NCBI RefSeq assembly: GCF_019969725.1
Contig: NZ_JAHXYW010000004.1
Coordinates: forward strand, 248,001-312,000
Direction: 5' to 3'
DNA from: Neobacillus bataviensis
Lineage (GTDB): Bacteria > Bacillota > Bacilli > Bacillales_B > DSM-18226
DNA: 64,000 bases
In this document: positions 9,129-16,575 of the stretch, piece by piece
How the letters are laid out: the number at the start of each line of letters is the position of its first letter
Position numbering within the stretch: the first letter of the stretch is position 1
Made by a program: the position numbers and the translations under genes
Notes under the pieces: generated by a model
Databases searched by the model: none
Told to the model about the DNA's origin: nothing
The model's input: only the letters and a program-made list of their open reading frames with translations

Positions 9129-9166
9129 AAAGCATCGGCCGCAATCATTTATGGCCGATGCTTTTA
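9129..9166. terminator. Terminator between the mini-gene cluster and the M3 peptidase gene
   Basis: Stem AAAGCATCGGCC / GGCCGATGCTTT around a 12-nt loop, with T-tracts usable on both strands, so it can serve the plus-strand cluster and the minus-strand peptidase gene. Confidence 0.85.
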
Positions 9167-9175
9167 TTATGCAAA

Positions 9176-10969
9176 TTATTTGGTTAGCTCTAAAAACTCA
9201 TCCACATCATCCATACAAATTTGGACTGCTTTTTCCCAGAAGTCCTTTTCTGTTAAGTCGACCTGCAAATGTTTCTTTGCCAGATCTTCTACTGACATCG
9301 AAGCTGTATCTCTTAATAATGCAATATACTTTTCTTCATATCCTTTTCCTTCCTCAAGTGCCTGTGCATAAATACCGAGTGAAAATAGGTAACCAAAGGT
9401 ATATGGGAAGTTGTAGAACGGGACACCCGTAATAAAGAAGTGAAGTTTCGATGCCCAGAATAATGGATGATATTCTTCCAGTGCTTCGCAGTAGGCTTCC
9501 TTTTGAGCCTCAAGCATTAATTCATTTAATCTTTCCACTGCAACTGGACCTTGTTTTCTTTCTTCATAAAAACGTGTTTCAAACAGGAAGCGGGCATGGA
9601 TATTCATTAATAGCGCAACCGTTCTTTGAATTTTATCATCCAGCAGGACGAGTTTTTCCTCGGGATCCTTTGCGTTCTTCACCGCAGCATCGGCTACAAT
9701 CATCTCGGCAAAGGTAGACGCTGTTTCGGCGACGTTCATTGCATAGTTGCGGTTAAGATGCTGAACACCTTTCATAGCAAATGTATGGAAGCCGTGTCCC
9801 AGCTCGTGTGCGAGTGTGGAAACATTAGAAGGTGTTCCTGAATACGTCATGAAGATCCTTGATTGATTACTTTCAGGGAAGAAGGTACAGAATCCTCCAG
9901 GTGCCTTTCCAGGCCGATCCTCTGCTTCAATCCATTGCTCCTCGAATGCCTTTTTCGCAAATGCGGCCATTTTCTCGCCAAAAAGTGCGAAATTCTGTTC
10001 AATAAATTCAGCTCCCTCTTGATAAGAAAGTTTTGAGGCAGTTTTCCCAAATGGAGCATCTAAATCAAACCAGCTTAATTTTTTAAGACCTAAAAGCTTA
10101 GCCTTTCTTTCTAAGTAGGTTACAAGCTTTTGTTTATTTTCAGAAATGACCGTCCACATCGCCTCAAGGGTTTCCTTTTCCATTCGGTTAATGCTAAGCG
10201 GTTCTTTTAAGACTTCTTCCCAGCCTCTTTTTTGATAAACATTTAAACGAAAACCGGAGAGGTGATTAAGGGTTTTCGCTAAAAAGTCAGACTGGTCTCC
10301 CCATGCTTTTTCCCAATTTTTAAAAACAGTTGCTCGGAGGCTGCGGTCCGGGTTTGCAAATTTGTTAAACGCTTGGCCGACAGACAGAAGCTTCTCATGG
10401 CCATTCTCCTGAACCGGAATTTTTATTTTTCCAACAATTAAATCATACAATTGTCCCCAGCTGTGATATCCGTCAACACCAAGTGCGCTGATTAACGCTT
10501 CCTCTTCCTTAGAAAGTCTCTCTTTGGCACGTTCACGTCTTTCCGAAAGTACAAATGAAAGTTCGTTTAATGTCTCATCTGAAAGCAGCTGAGACCAAAC
10601 TTCATCCTTTATGGATGTAAGCAGACTATCAAAAGCACTTAGAGCTGTTTGAAAGGCAGCGCTTAAACTGGTTACTTTTGATTCAAGATTATAAGCTTTT
10701 TTATCTTCGGTATTTTGTGCTTGAAGGCATCCGACAAACGCGCCAGCCTGGCGGAGTTTTTTAGCTGCTTTTTCGAAGTCCTCCAACAGTTCCTGCAAAT
10801 ATTTTTGATCTTCCATAGTATTAAGTGGTGTCCAGTTATTTACTTTAGATTGGAAAATTTGAATTAATTCTGCGGTTTGGTTTAAGTGGTCTGCGAATTC
10901 AGGAGATGCACTCCCTCCTTTAAAAAATACTTCAAGATTCCAAACATCTAAATATGTAGCAGCTGTCAT
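9176..10969 (-). CDS. M3 family oligoendopeptidase (PepF-like)
   Basis: Cytosolic zinc metallopeptidase that degrades oligopeptides. The 597-residue product has the M3 zinc motif H388-E-L-G-H392, with a second acidic ligand region after it (NVAETAST). Length and motif fit the PepF/YusX-type oligoendopeptidases. B. subtilis has more than one such paralogue, so I give no symbol. The start is the ATG at 10969 (MTAATYLDVWNLE), behind AAAGGGGGT. An in-frame TTG one codon earlier is less likely. It is a single gene, convergent with the small-protein cluster. Confidence 0.9.
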   Translation of the reverse strand: MTAATYLDVWNLEVFFKGGSASPEFADHLNQTAELIQIFQSKVNNWTPLNTMEDQKYLQELLEDFEKAAKKLRQAGAFVGCLQAQNTEDKKAYNLESKVTSLSAAFQTALSAFDSLLTSIKDEVWSQLLSDETLNELSFVLSERRERAKERLSKEEEALISALGVDGYHSWGQLYDLIVGKIKIPVQENGHEKLLSVGQAFNKFANPDRSLRATVFKNWEKAWGDQSDFLAKTLNHLSGFRLNVYQKRGWEEVLKEPLSINRMEKETLEAMWTVISENKQKLVTYLERKAKLLGLKKLSWFDLDAPFGKTASKLSYQEGAEFIEQNFALFGEKMAAFAKKAFEEQWIEAEDRPGKAPGGFCTFFPESNQSRIFMTYSGTPSNVSTLAHELGHGFHTFAMKGVQHLNRNYAMNVAETASTFAEMIVADAAVKNAKDPEEKLVLLDDKIQRTVALLMNIHARFLFETRFYEERKQGPVAVERLNELMLEAQKEAYCEALEEYHPLFWASKLHFFITGVPFYNFPYTFGYLFSLGIYAQALEEGKGYEEKYIALLRDTASMSVEDLAKKHLQVDLTEKDFWEKAVQICMDDVDEFLELTK

Positions 10970-11051
10970 CAAATGTACCCCCTTTGAATATGTACTTCTT
11001 CATTATAATATATATTTTTCGAAAGATTCTATATTTTCCGGTTCTCGAAAC

Positions 11052-11081
11052 AAAAATGGCTTATACAAAATTGTATAAGCC
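11052..11081 (-). terminator. Terminator of the 51-residue gene (minus strand)
   Basis: Stem GGCTTATACAA / TTGTATAAGCC (11058-11068 and 11071-11081), followed on the minus strand by ATTTTTG. Confidence 0.8.
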
Positions 11082-11089
11082 AAAGAATC

Positions 11090-11245
11090 TTAACAAAACC
11101 GAGAATAATACCACCAGCCGCCGAAAATTAAAACGAGAATCAAGATGACGATAAAGAGTGCATACCATCCTCCACCGCCGATAGGATATGGCACAGGATA
11201 TGGTACAGGGTAAAAGGCAGGCGGGTATGGATAACCATATGGCAT
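11090..11245 (-). CDS. Small Pro/Tyr-rich membrane peptide (51 residues)
   Basis: Translation: MPYGYPYPPAFYPVPYPVPY, then PIGGGGWYALFIVILILVLI, then FGGWWYYSRFC. An N-terminal Tyr/Pro-repeat segment leads through a glycine hinge into one transmembrane helix (about 28-42) and an aromatic C-terminus. The ATG at 11245 has AAAGGGGGGAATTAT upstream. It resembles in style the small Gly/Tyr/Pro-rich YjcZ-like or spore coat-associated peptides of bacilli, but I cannot assign it to a family. Confidence 0.65.
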   Translation of the reverse strand: MPYGYPYPPAFYPVPYPVPYPIGGGGWYALFIVILILVLIFGGWWYYSRFC

Positions 11246-11404
11246 ATAATTCCCCCCTTTATCCTTTTACTATAGGGTATGTGCCCTAGCCCGTGCTTGT
11301 ATAGGCAGACGTGTATGTCCACTTTTGTCCAAACAAATTCACATCTGTTTTTACTCAATTGTAGTATAATTTATTTTAGATTTAATCGGGGAGAGGGACA
11401 GCAT

Positions 11405-12082
11405 TTGAAAAAAATTCTACTGATAGACGATGAAGCAAGAATGTTAGATTTACTTTCCCTTTATTTAAAACCAAAGGGATATACATGTATAAAAATGACA
11501 TCTGCTATAAAGGCGATTCATTATTTGGAGAAGGAAAAAGCAGATCTCATCTTATTGGATATAATGATGCCCGAAATGGATGGCTGGGAGGCATGCCTGG
11601 AGATACGAAAAAATTGGGATATCCCCATTATCATGCTAACCGCTCGAAGTGAAAAAATCGATGTGGTTAAGGGCTTAAAAATGGGTGCGGATGATTATGT
11701 TTCTAAACCATTTGATGAAGAGGAGCTAATCGCTAGGATTGAAGCCATATTAAGAAGAAAGAATGGAATAAAAGGGGGCGTAGCCTTCAATGGTCTTTCC
11801 TTAAATGAAGATTCCTTTGAAGTTTCTTATCATGATAATAATGTACCCGTTACCCCTAAAGAATTTTCGATCTTGGGACTTTTCTTGCAGAATCGAAATA
11901 AGGTATTTACCCGTGAACACTTGTTAACTACCATTTGGGGATATGCTGCACCGACAGAAGACCGAACAGTTGATTCTCATGTGCGGAATCTAAGAGAAAA
12001 ATTAAGAAAAACAGGTTTTCCAGTTGATGAATATTTGACAACAGTCTGGGGACTGGGGTATAAGTGGATGGATAGGGATTAG
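11405..12082 (+). CDS. OmpR/PhoB-family response regulator without a neighbouring kinase
   Basis: 225 residues. Receiver domain: acidic pair D8-D9, phosphoacceptor D52 in LLDIMMPEMDGWE, conserved K101 in VSKPFDEEEL. The C-terminal winged helix has the recognition region DRTVDSHVRNLREKLRK. The start is taken as the TTG at 11405 (MKKILLIDDEARM) behind GGGGAGAGGGACAG; upstream in-frame codons do not resemble the family. No histidine kinase is encoded nearby. The next gene, 16 nt on, is a lipoprotein and probably cotranscribed. Confidence 0.88.
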   Translation: MKKILLIDDEARMLDLLSLYLKPKGYTCIKMTSAIKAIHYLEKEKADLILLDIMMPEMDGWEACLEIRKNWDIPIIMLTARSEKIDVVKGLKMGADDYVSKPFDEEELIARIEAILRRKNGIKGGVAFNGLSLNEDSFEVSYHDNNVPVTPKEFSILGLFLQNRNKVFTREHLLTTIWGYAAPTEDRTVDSHVRNLREKLRKTGFPVDEYLTTVWGLGYKWMDRD

Positions 12083-12098
12083 AATCAGGAGGAAAAAA

Positions 12099-13067
12099 GT
12101 GAAGATTCAAAAGAAAGTATTACAAGTTATTATAACAGGTATTTTATTAATTCTTGCCGGCTGCAGCGGAAACGAGCAAAAAAATGCAGTACCAAAGAAT
12201 GAGGCTGTAAATAAAACGAAATTTGAAATTGTAGAAGCGAAATCATTTAAATTAGAAAATATACGAGGAATTGGCTTTCCAGGAAATGACAATAGTCTTT
12301 ATATTGCTTCTAATGATGGTTTAAAAATGTTGAAAGATTCAGCATGGTACAAAACAACCACAAATAACCATGAATATATTGGCTTTCAGGCAATTGAAAA
12401 AGGCTTTGTATCAAGTGGGATTCCGCAAAAGGGGACAGGCCTTAAAGACCCGCTTGGTTTGGTACAAAGTAGTGACAAAGGAAAATCCTTCAAAAAATTA
12501 GCATTCTATGGTGATACGGATTTTTATTTTATGGCGGCAAGTTTTTCAGGGGATGCCATCTATGTAATTAGTGAACAGCCGCATGATAAGTTAAGCCAAG
12601 GCGTCAATTATACGAAAGACAACGGACGAACTTGGAAAAAAAGTGCGTTCCAAAATTTTGGTGCGGATTCACTGGGAATGATGGCGGTGCACCCAACAAA
12701 CGGGAATATCATGGCGATGTCAACTAGATCAGGAATTTATTATTCTACTGACAATGGAAATACGATGAAACGAATAACGGATCCTTTCATGGTTACAGCC
12801 CTTACGTTTAACGGTGATTCAATTTTATTTTCCAGTGTTGAAAAAAATTCAATTTTCTTGAAAAATTGGAACGCTGCTACTGGCGGCATAACAAATATCG
12901 CGATTCCGTTTCTTGATTATGACAATCCAATTACTTATTTAGCGGTGAATCAAAAAAATCAAAACCAAATCGCTTTCACCACGTATAGAAATGATTTATA
13001 CCAATCTATAGATGGTGGAAAAACATGGAACATGTTATTAAAGGACGGTAAAAAAGAGCTGGAGTAA
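12099..13067 (+). CDS. Asp-box (BNR/sialidase-like repeat) lipoprotein
   Basis: 322 residues. Signal peptide with lipobox L-A-G-C22, so lipidated and anchored outside the membrane. The mature part is a predicted beta-propeller with four Asp-box-like motifs: QSSDKGKSF, YTKDNGRTW, YSTDNGNT and YQSIDGGKTW. Similar proteins are annotated as F510_1955-type glycosylhydrolases or Ycf48/VPS10-like propellers. No sialidase catalytic set is evident, so a binding or scaffold role is as likely as an enzyme. The GTG start at 12099 follows AGGAGGAAAAAA. Confidence 0.75.
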   Translation: MKIQKKVLQVIITGILLILAGCSGNEQKNAVPKNEAVNKTKFEIVEAKSFKLENIRGIGFPGNDNSLYIASNDGLKMLKDSAWYKTTTNNHEYIGFQAIEKGFVSSGIPQKGTGLKDPLGLVQSSDKGKSFKKLAFYGDTDFYFMAASFSGDAIYVISEQPHDKLSQGVNYTKDNGRTWKKSAFQNFGADSLGMMAVHPTNGNIMAMSTRSGIYYSTDNGNTMKRITDPFMVTALTFNGDSILFSSVEKNSIFLKNWNAATGGITNIAIPFLDYDNPITYLAVNQKNQNQIAFTTYRNDLYQSIDGGKTWNMLLKDGKKELE

Positions 13068-13080
13068 CCCAGCTCTTTTT
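13051..13080. terminator. Bidirectional terminator between the lipoprotein gene and sigK
   Basis: AAAAAGAGCTGG / CCAGCTCTTTTT with the lipoprotein stop codon in the loop. The A and T tracts suit both converging genes. Confidence 0.88.
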
Positions 13081-13091
13081 CAACTTTGTCT

Positions 13092-13808
13092 TTAATTTTT
13101 CTTCTTTCTTTCCTTCTCGGCCCGGTAGAATTCATGAAACATTTTCATTAATGCCCGCTTTTCGATTCTGGAGACATAGCTTCGGGAAATTCCAAGTTCT
13201 TTGGCTATCTCACGCTGTGTTTTTTCCTTTTGCAAATCAAGGCCAAAGCGTCCGATAATCACTTCCTTTTCGCGATCATCAAGCACTTCAATATATTTCT
13301 TTATTTTTTCTAGCTCCATATTTAACTGGATTGTATCAATGACATCTTCTGATTCTGATTTCAATACATCAATTAAGGAAATTTCATTCCCCTCTTTGTC
13401 TTGGCCAATGGGGTCATGCAGGGAAACGTCCTTTTTCGTTTTCTTCAACGCCCGCAAATGCATAAGAATTTCATTTTCAATACATCGTGCAGCGTAGGTG
13501 GCGAGTTTTGTTCCTTTACCCTCTGAGTAGCTTTCAATCGCTTTTATTAATCCGATTGTTCCGATGGAGATTAAATCTTCCGAATCTTCACCGGTATTTT
13601 CGAACTTTTTGACAATGTGGGCAACTAAGCGTAAATTATGTTCAATTAACATATTGCGTGCATGCGAATCCCCTTCTGCCATTAATCGTAGATATTTCCT
13701 TTCTTCTGCAGCAGATAGGGGTTGAGGAAAGGCATTATTTTTCACATAAGATACAAGAAACAAAAACTCTTTAACCAAGTAGCCAAGAGCTGTCAAGATA
13801 CCAGACAT
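13092..13808 (-). CDS. sigK: Sporulation sigma factor SigK (pro-sigma-K), uninterrupted
   Basis: Late mother-cell sigma factor, 238 residues. The N-terminal pro-sequence [20 protein letters not shown], removed by SpoIVFB in the outer forespore membrane system, precedes [10 protein letters not shown]. Region 2 runs from about 45 to 125, and region 4 with a helix-turn-helix ([21 protein letters not shown]) lies near the end. The reading frame is continuous through [12 protein letters not shown], near where B. subtilis carries the skin element between spoIVCB and spoIIIC, so no excision is needed here. The ATG at 13808 follows GGGGGTGGAAG. Confidence 0.97.
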   Translation of the reverse strand: MSGILTALGYLVKEFLFLVSYVKNNAFPQPLSAAEERKYLRLMAEGDSHARNMLIEHNLRLVAHIVKKFENTGEDSEDLISIGTIGLIKAIESYSEGKGTKLATYAARCIENEILMHLRALKKTKKDVSLHDPIGQDKEGNEISLIDVLKSESEDVIDTIQLNMELEKIKKYIEVLDDREKEVIIGRFGLDLQKEKTQREIAKELGISRSYVSRIEKRALMKMFHEFYRAEKERKKKN

Positions 13809-13905
13809 CTACTTCCACCCCCGTATCTTTTTTTGGGCTTCTGCCTATTACTAATTCCTATGAAGAAAACGGGAAATTGTGTCTGTCCAGAAAATTTTAT
13901 TGTTT

Positions 13906-13942
13906 AAAAAAAATAACCTGCTTGGCTATTGCCCAAGCAAGT
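13906..13942 (-). terminator. pssA terminator (minus strand)
   Basis: Stem TGCTTGG / CCAAGCA extended by flanking pairs, followed on the minus strand by a run of T (plus-strand A tract at 13906-13913). Confidence 0.75.
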
Positions 13943-13963
13943 CATTTTTGCATTTCTGAATTA

Positions 13964-14506
13964 TTAAACTTTTTTAAGCTTAAAGGAGCTGACCATTAGG
14001 AAGGATAGAATAATAATAATAAATAAGAACGTTTGGGATGGTACGTAGTTAATGGCCAAAAAGCTTAAGGTTGCTAAGCATCCTGCTGCAGTGATTGGTA
14101 AACCAGTGAAATATCCATTGCTTTCGGTAATATTAAAACGTGCAAGTCTGAATGCGCCGCATCCAATATAAAATACAGTGAAAAATGTGCCGGGTCCACC
14201 GAATTCATGCAAAACTCCTTGGTATAGTAATAGTGCAGGAGCCACTCCAAATGATATAATATCACTCATGGAATCCAATTGTTTACCGAGCTCTGATTCG
14301 ATATTAAACTTTCTTGCAATCAAGCCGTCAAAACGATCTGCCAAGGCTGCAATAAAAATAAGCAATAAGCTTAATCGCAGGTTATTGGCATGAAGTGCGA
14401 AAATAATTGCAAACCCACCCAACGATAAATTTGTTAACGTAATAACATTGGCTGTTTGGGATTTAAGCTTTTTGATGGTTTGATCCAAAACGTCCAATAA
14501 AAACAT
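13964..14506 (-). CDS. pssA: CDP-diacylglycerol-serine O-phosphatidyltransferase
   Basis: Makes phosphatidylserine from CDP-diacylglycerol and serine; the divergent psd then makes phosphatidylethanolamine. The 180-residue integral membrane protein has the complete CDP-alcohol phosphotransferase signature D60-G-x2-A-R65-x8-G74-x3-D78-x3-D82, with several transmembrane helices after it. The ATG at 14506 follows GAGGAGAA. In B. subtilis pssA and psd lie together on one strand; here they are divergent with 131 nt between. Confidence 0.95.
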   Translation of the reverse strand: MFLLDVLDQTIKKLKSQTANVITLTNLSLGGFAIIFALHANNLRLSLLLIFIAALADRFDGLIARKFNIESELGKQLDSMSDIISFGVAPALLLYQGVLHEFGGPGTFFTVFYIGCGAFRLARFNITESNGYFTGLPITAAGCLATLSFLAINYVPSQTFLFIIIILSFLMVSSFKLKKV

Positions 14507-14637
14507 TTCTCCTCATCACTCCTTTTTTAAAAAGCCAGAAGGGAATTCCATTTTTTGAGTTAATTCTATATTATTTAATTCTAAGCGTTTTATGCTTCTT
14601 CGTAAAGAGTATTTTTACACTATTTGGGGGTCATTTA

Positions 14638-15429
14638 ATGTTGCAAACTATGTATCGTCTTTTGATTGAATTAACGAATGGCAGGTGGACATCCCGCATA
14701 TTAAAGAGCTTTGCACGTTCGCGTGCAAGTCGGTTTATCGTACCATCCTTCGCTAGAATCTATCAATTGAATCAAGAAGAAATGGATAAAGGACTGTCAG
14801 AATATCCAACCCTTCATGATCTGTTTATTAGAACCTTGAAAAGTGAAGCGAGGATTATTAATAAAGATCATGATTCCGTAGCAAGCCCGGTGGATGCTGT
14901 CATTGAGGATGTTGGTCCCATCAATGAAAAAAGTGACATTATCGTAAAAGAGAAGACCTACTCCATTGATGAGATGCTTGGGGACCGTGACCTGCTTTCA
15001 AAATATTTAAACGGTACATATATGATTCTTTATTTAAGTCCAAGCCATTATCACCGGATCCATAGCCCTGTTAATGGAACGGTAACAAAACAATGGACAC
15101 TTGGTGCAAAATCCTATCCTGTAAATAAATTGGGGTTAAAATACGGAGTCCGAACGCTTGCAAAAAACTACCGCGTCATTACGGAAGTTAAAACAGATTT
15201 TGGTCATGTGGCGATTGTAAAGGTTGGCGCGATGTTTGTTAATTCCATTGAGACCACGCATAAGGGATCTGAGTTAGAAAAGGGTGCTGAAATGGCGTAT
15301 TTCACATTTGGATCTACGGTTGTTTTGCTGTTTGAAAAGGATATTTTCCAAGTTGACGCTAATCTTCACACTCCTAAGGAAATTAAGGTCGGGGAAAGAA
15401 TAGGGGTTCTAAAGAAAATTGAGTCCTAA
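14638..15429 (+). CDS. psd: Phosphatidylserine decarboxylase
   Basis: Pyruvoyl enzyme that decarboxylates phosphatidylserine to phosphatidylethanolamine at the membrane. 263 residues. The self-cleavage motif is F-G225-S226-T: Ser226 becomes the pyruvoyl group of the small subunit. The HYHRIHSPVNG segment near residues 138-148 is typical. The ATG at 14638 follows TTGGGGGTC. Substrate supply comes from the divergent pssA. Confidence 0.96.
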   Translation: MLQTMYRLLIELTNGRWTSRILKSFARSRASRFIVPSFARIYQLNQEEMDKGLSEYPTLHDLFIRTLKSEARIINKDHDSVASPVDAVIEDVGPINEKSDIIVKEKTYSIDEMLGDRDLLSKYLNGTYMILYLSPSHYHRIHSPVNGTVTKQWTLGAKSYPVNKLGLKYGVRTLAKNYRVITEVKTDFGHVAIVKVGAMFVNSIETTHKGSELEKGAEMAYFTFGSTVVLLFEKDIFQVDANLHTPKEIKVGERIGVLKKIES

Positions 15430-15463
15430 AATGACGGCACCTATAATGTGCATTTGTTTTACG

Positions 15464-15486
15464 TAAAAAAAAAGCCCTCTTAGGGC
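15464..15486 (-). terminator. sda terminator (minus strand)
   Basis: GCCCT-CTT-AGGGC (15474-15486). On the minus strand it is followed by nine T. The plus-strand side has only TTTT after AGG, so it serves psd weakly. Confidence 0.8.
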
Positions 15487-15498
15487 AGGTTTTGATCA

Positions 15499-15639
15499 TT
15501 ATGATGTCATTTTGATTTTATTGTATAAGGAACGTCGGTGAATTTCGGATTCAATTAGATTAATAAATTCTTGACTTAATTTTAGTTCTCTTGCTTTAAA
15601 ATAGGATTCGATTAATAATTCATCTGACAGTTTCCGCAC
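15499..15639 (-). CDS. sda: Sporulation inhibitor Sda
   Basis: 46 residues: [20 protein letters not shown], then [20 protein letters not shown], then KIKMTS. The N-terminal half is nearly identical to B. subtilis Sda, a helical hairpin that binds the histidine kinase KinA and blocks phosphorelay entry into sporulation when replication is disturbed. The GTG at 15639 follows GGAGGTGGATTCTGAC. Position next to yqeG matches B. subtilis. DnaA-box sequences upstream fit the known control of sda by DnaA. Confidence 0.95.
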   Translation of the reverse strand: MRKLSDELLIESYFKARELKLSQEFINLIESEIHRRSLYNKIKMTS

Positions 15640-15746
15640 GTCAGAATCCACCTCCGATTTGAATTTTAAGGTTCTATTTGCTGATTAGCAGACATAAAAT
15701 AGTACGTTCAATTGGTGTACCCTAAATCTACCAAATTTATTCCTGT

Positions 15747-15760
15747 AGAACAATCGTTCT
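15747..15760. promoter_or_regulatory. LexA-box-like palindrome upstream of sda
   Basis: AGAACAATCGTTCT contains the inverted core GAAC-N4-GTTC of the Bacillus SOS box, though the flanking bases deviate from the CGAACRNRYGTTYC consensus. It lies about 110 nt upstream of the sda start and 3 nt from the first DnaA box. Confidence 0.4.
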
Positions 15761-15762
15761 AA

Positions 15763-15861
15763 TTATCCACATAATCCAGTGGATAACTTGTGATTAATTT
15801 GTTTATAGAGGGAGGAAAATGGACTGACTCAATGGGTATAATGTTAATAACGTTATCCACA
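15763..15861. promoter_or_regulatory. Three DnaA boxes between sda and yqeG
   Basis: TTATCCACA at 15763-15771 (plus), TTATCCACT on the minus strand (15778-15786), and TTATCCACA at 15853-15861 (plus). Two match the consensus TTATNCACA exactly. In B. subtilis DnaA activates sda through such sites, linking replication state to sporulation. The boxes lie 124-222 nt upstream of the sda start. Confidence 0.8.
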
Positions 15862-15980
15862 GAGTCTGAGATTGCTGAAATTTGTCGAAAAATATTTTTT
15901 ATTTTTAATCATTTCACCATATTTTTGAATCTCATGTATTGGCGTGTTTTGATGAACAATAAGAACATGACATTTATTCT

Positions 15981-16009
15981 TTGTATCAAAGGTTAAAATT
16001 GGTTATGAT
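15981..16009 (+). promoter_or_regulatory. Promoter of the yqeG operon
   Basis: TTGTAT (15981-15986), 17-nt spacer, TATGAT (16004-16009), 48 nt before the yqeG start. Confidence 0.6.
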
Positions 16010-16056
16010 GAGAAGTGCCATGAAGTCTATTTAAAAATCAATGAGGTGTAAGCTTA

Positions 16057-16572
16057 GTGTTAAAACAATTTTTACCCGATGAACATGTGAAAAGCATTCT
16101 TGATATATCACCGCAACAATTAAAAGGACGCGGAGTTAAAGGGATTATCACGGATTTGGATAATACATTAGTGGAATGGGACCGCCCCAATGCGACTCCA
16201 GCCTTAATCAGATGGTTTGATGAGATTAAAAAACAAAATATTCTTGTCACAATTGTTTCTAATAATAATGAAGAAAGAGTAAAGGCTTTTTCCGATCCGC
16301 TCAATATCCCGTTTATTTTTCGAGCTAAAAAGCCAATGGGACCTGCTTTTCACAAAGCCCTGCAACAAATGGGGCTAAAAAAAGAAGAGACAGTGGTTAT
16401 TGGCGATCAATTATTAACGGATGTACTTGGAGGAAACCGAAGCGGGTTCCATACGATACTGGTTGTTCCTGTAGCGCAGACAGACGGCTTTTTTACAAAA
16501 TTTAACCGCTTTGCAGAACGAAGAATTTTGAATTGGTTCCGCAAAAAAGGCATGCTTCAGTGGGAGGAATAG
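16057..16572 (+). CDS. yqeG: YqeG family HAD IIIA-type phosphatase
   Basis: 171 residues with the HAD nucleophile motif D33-L-D35-N-T, a Ser/Asn motif (IVSNNNE near 69) and an acidic motif (VIGDQLLTDVLGG near 113-125). It is related to phosphatidylglycerophosphate phosphatases of the Gep4 group, but the substrate in bacilli is not settled. It opens the eight-gene operon ending with yqeM. The GTG start at 16057 follows AGGTG by 8 nt. Confidence 0.9.
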   Translation: MLKQFLPDEHVKSILDISPQQLKGRGVKGIITDLDNTLVEWDRPNATPALIRWFDEIKKQNILVTIVSNNNEERVKAFSDPLNIPFIFRAKKPMGPAFHKALQQMGLKKEETVVIGDQLLTDVLGGNRSGFHTILVVPVAQTDGFFTKFNRFAERRILNWFRKKGMLQWEE

Positions 16573-16575
16573 GCT

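Noticed and set aside
9114..9717. Several plus-strand ORFs of 70-93 codons opposite the M3 peptidase gene
   Set aside because: They are antisense to a long conserved gene, lack ribosome binding sites and have no recognisable sequence; also true of the other antisense ORFs across the window.
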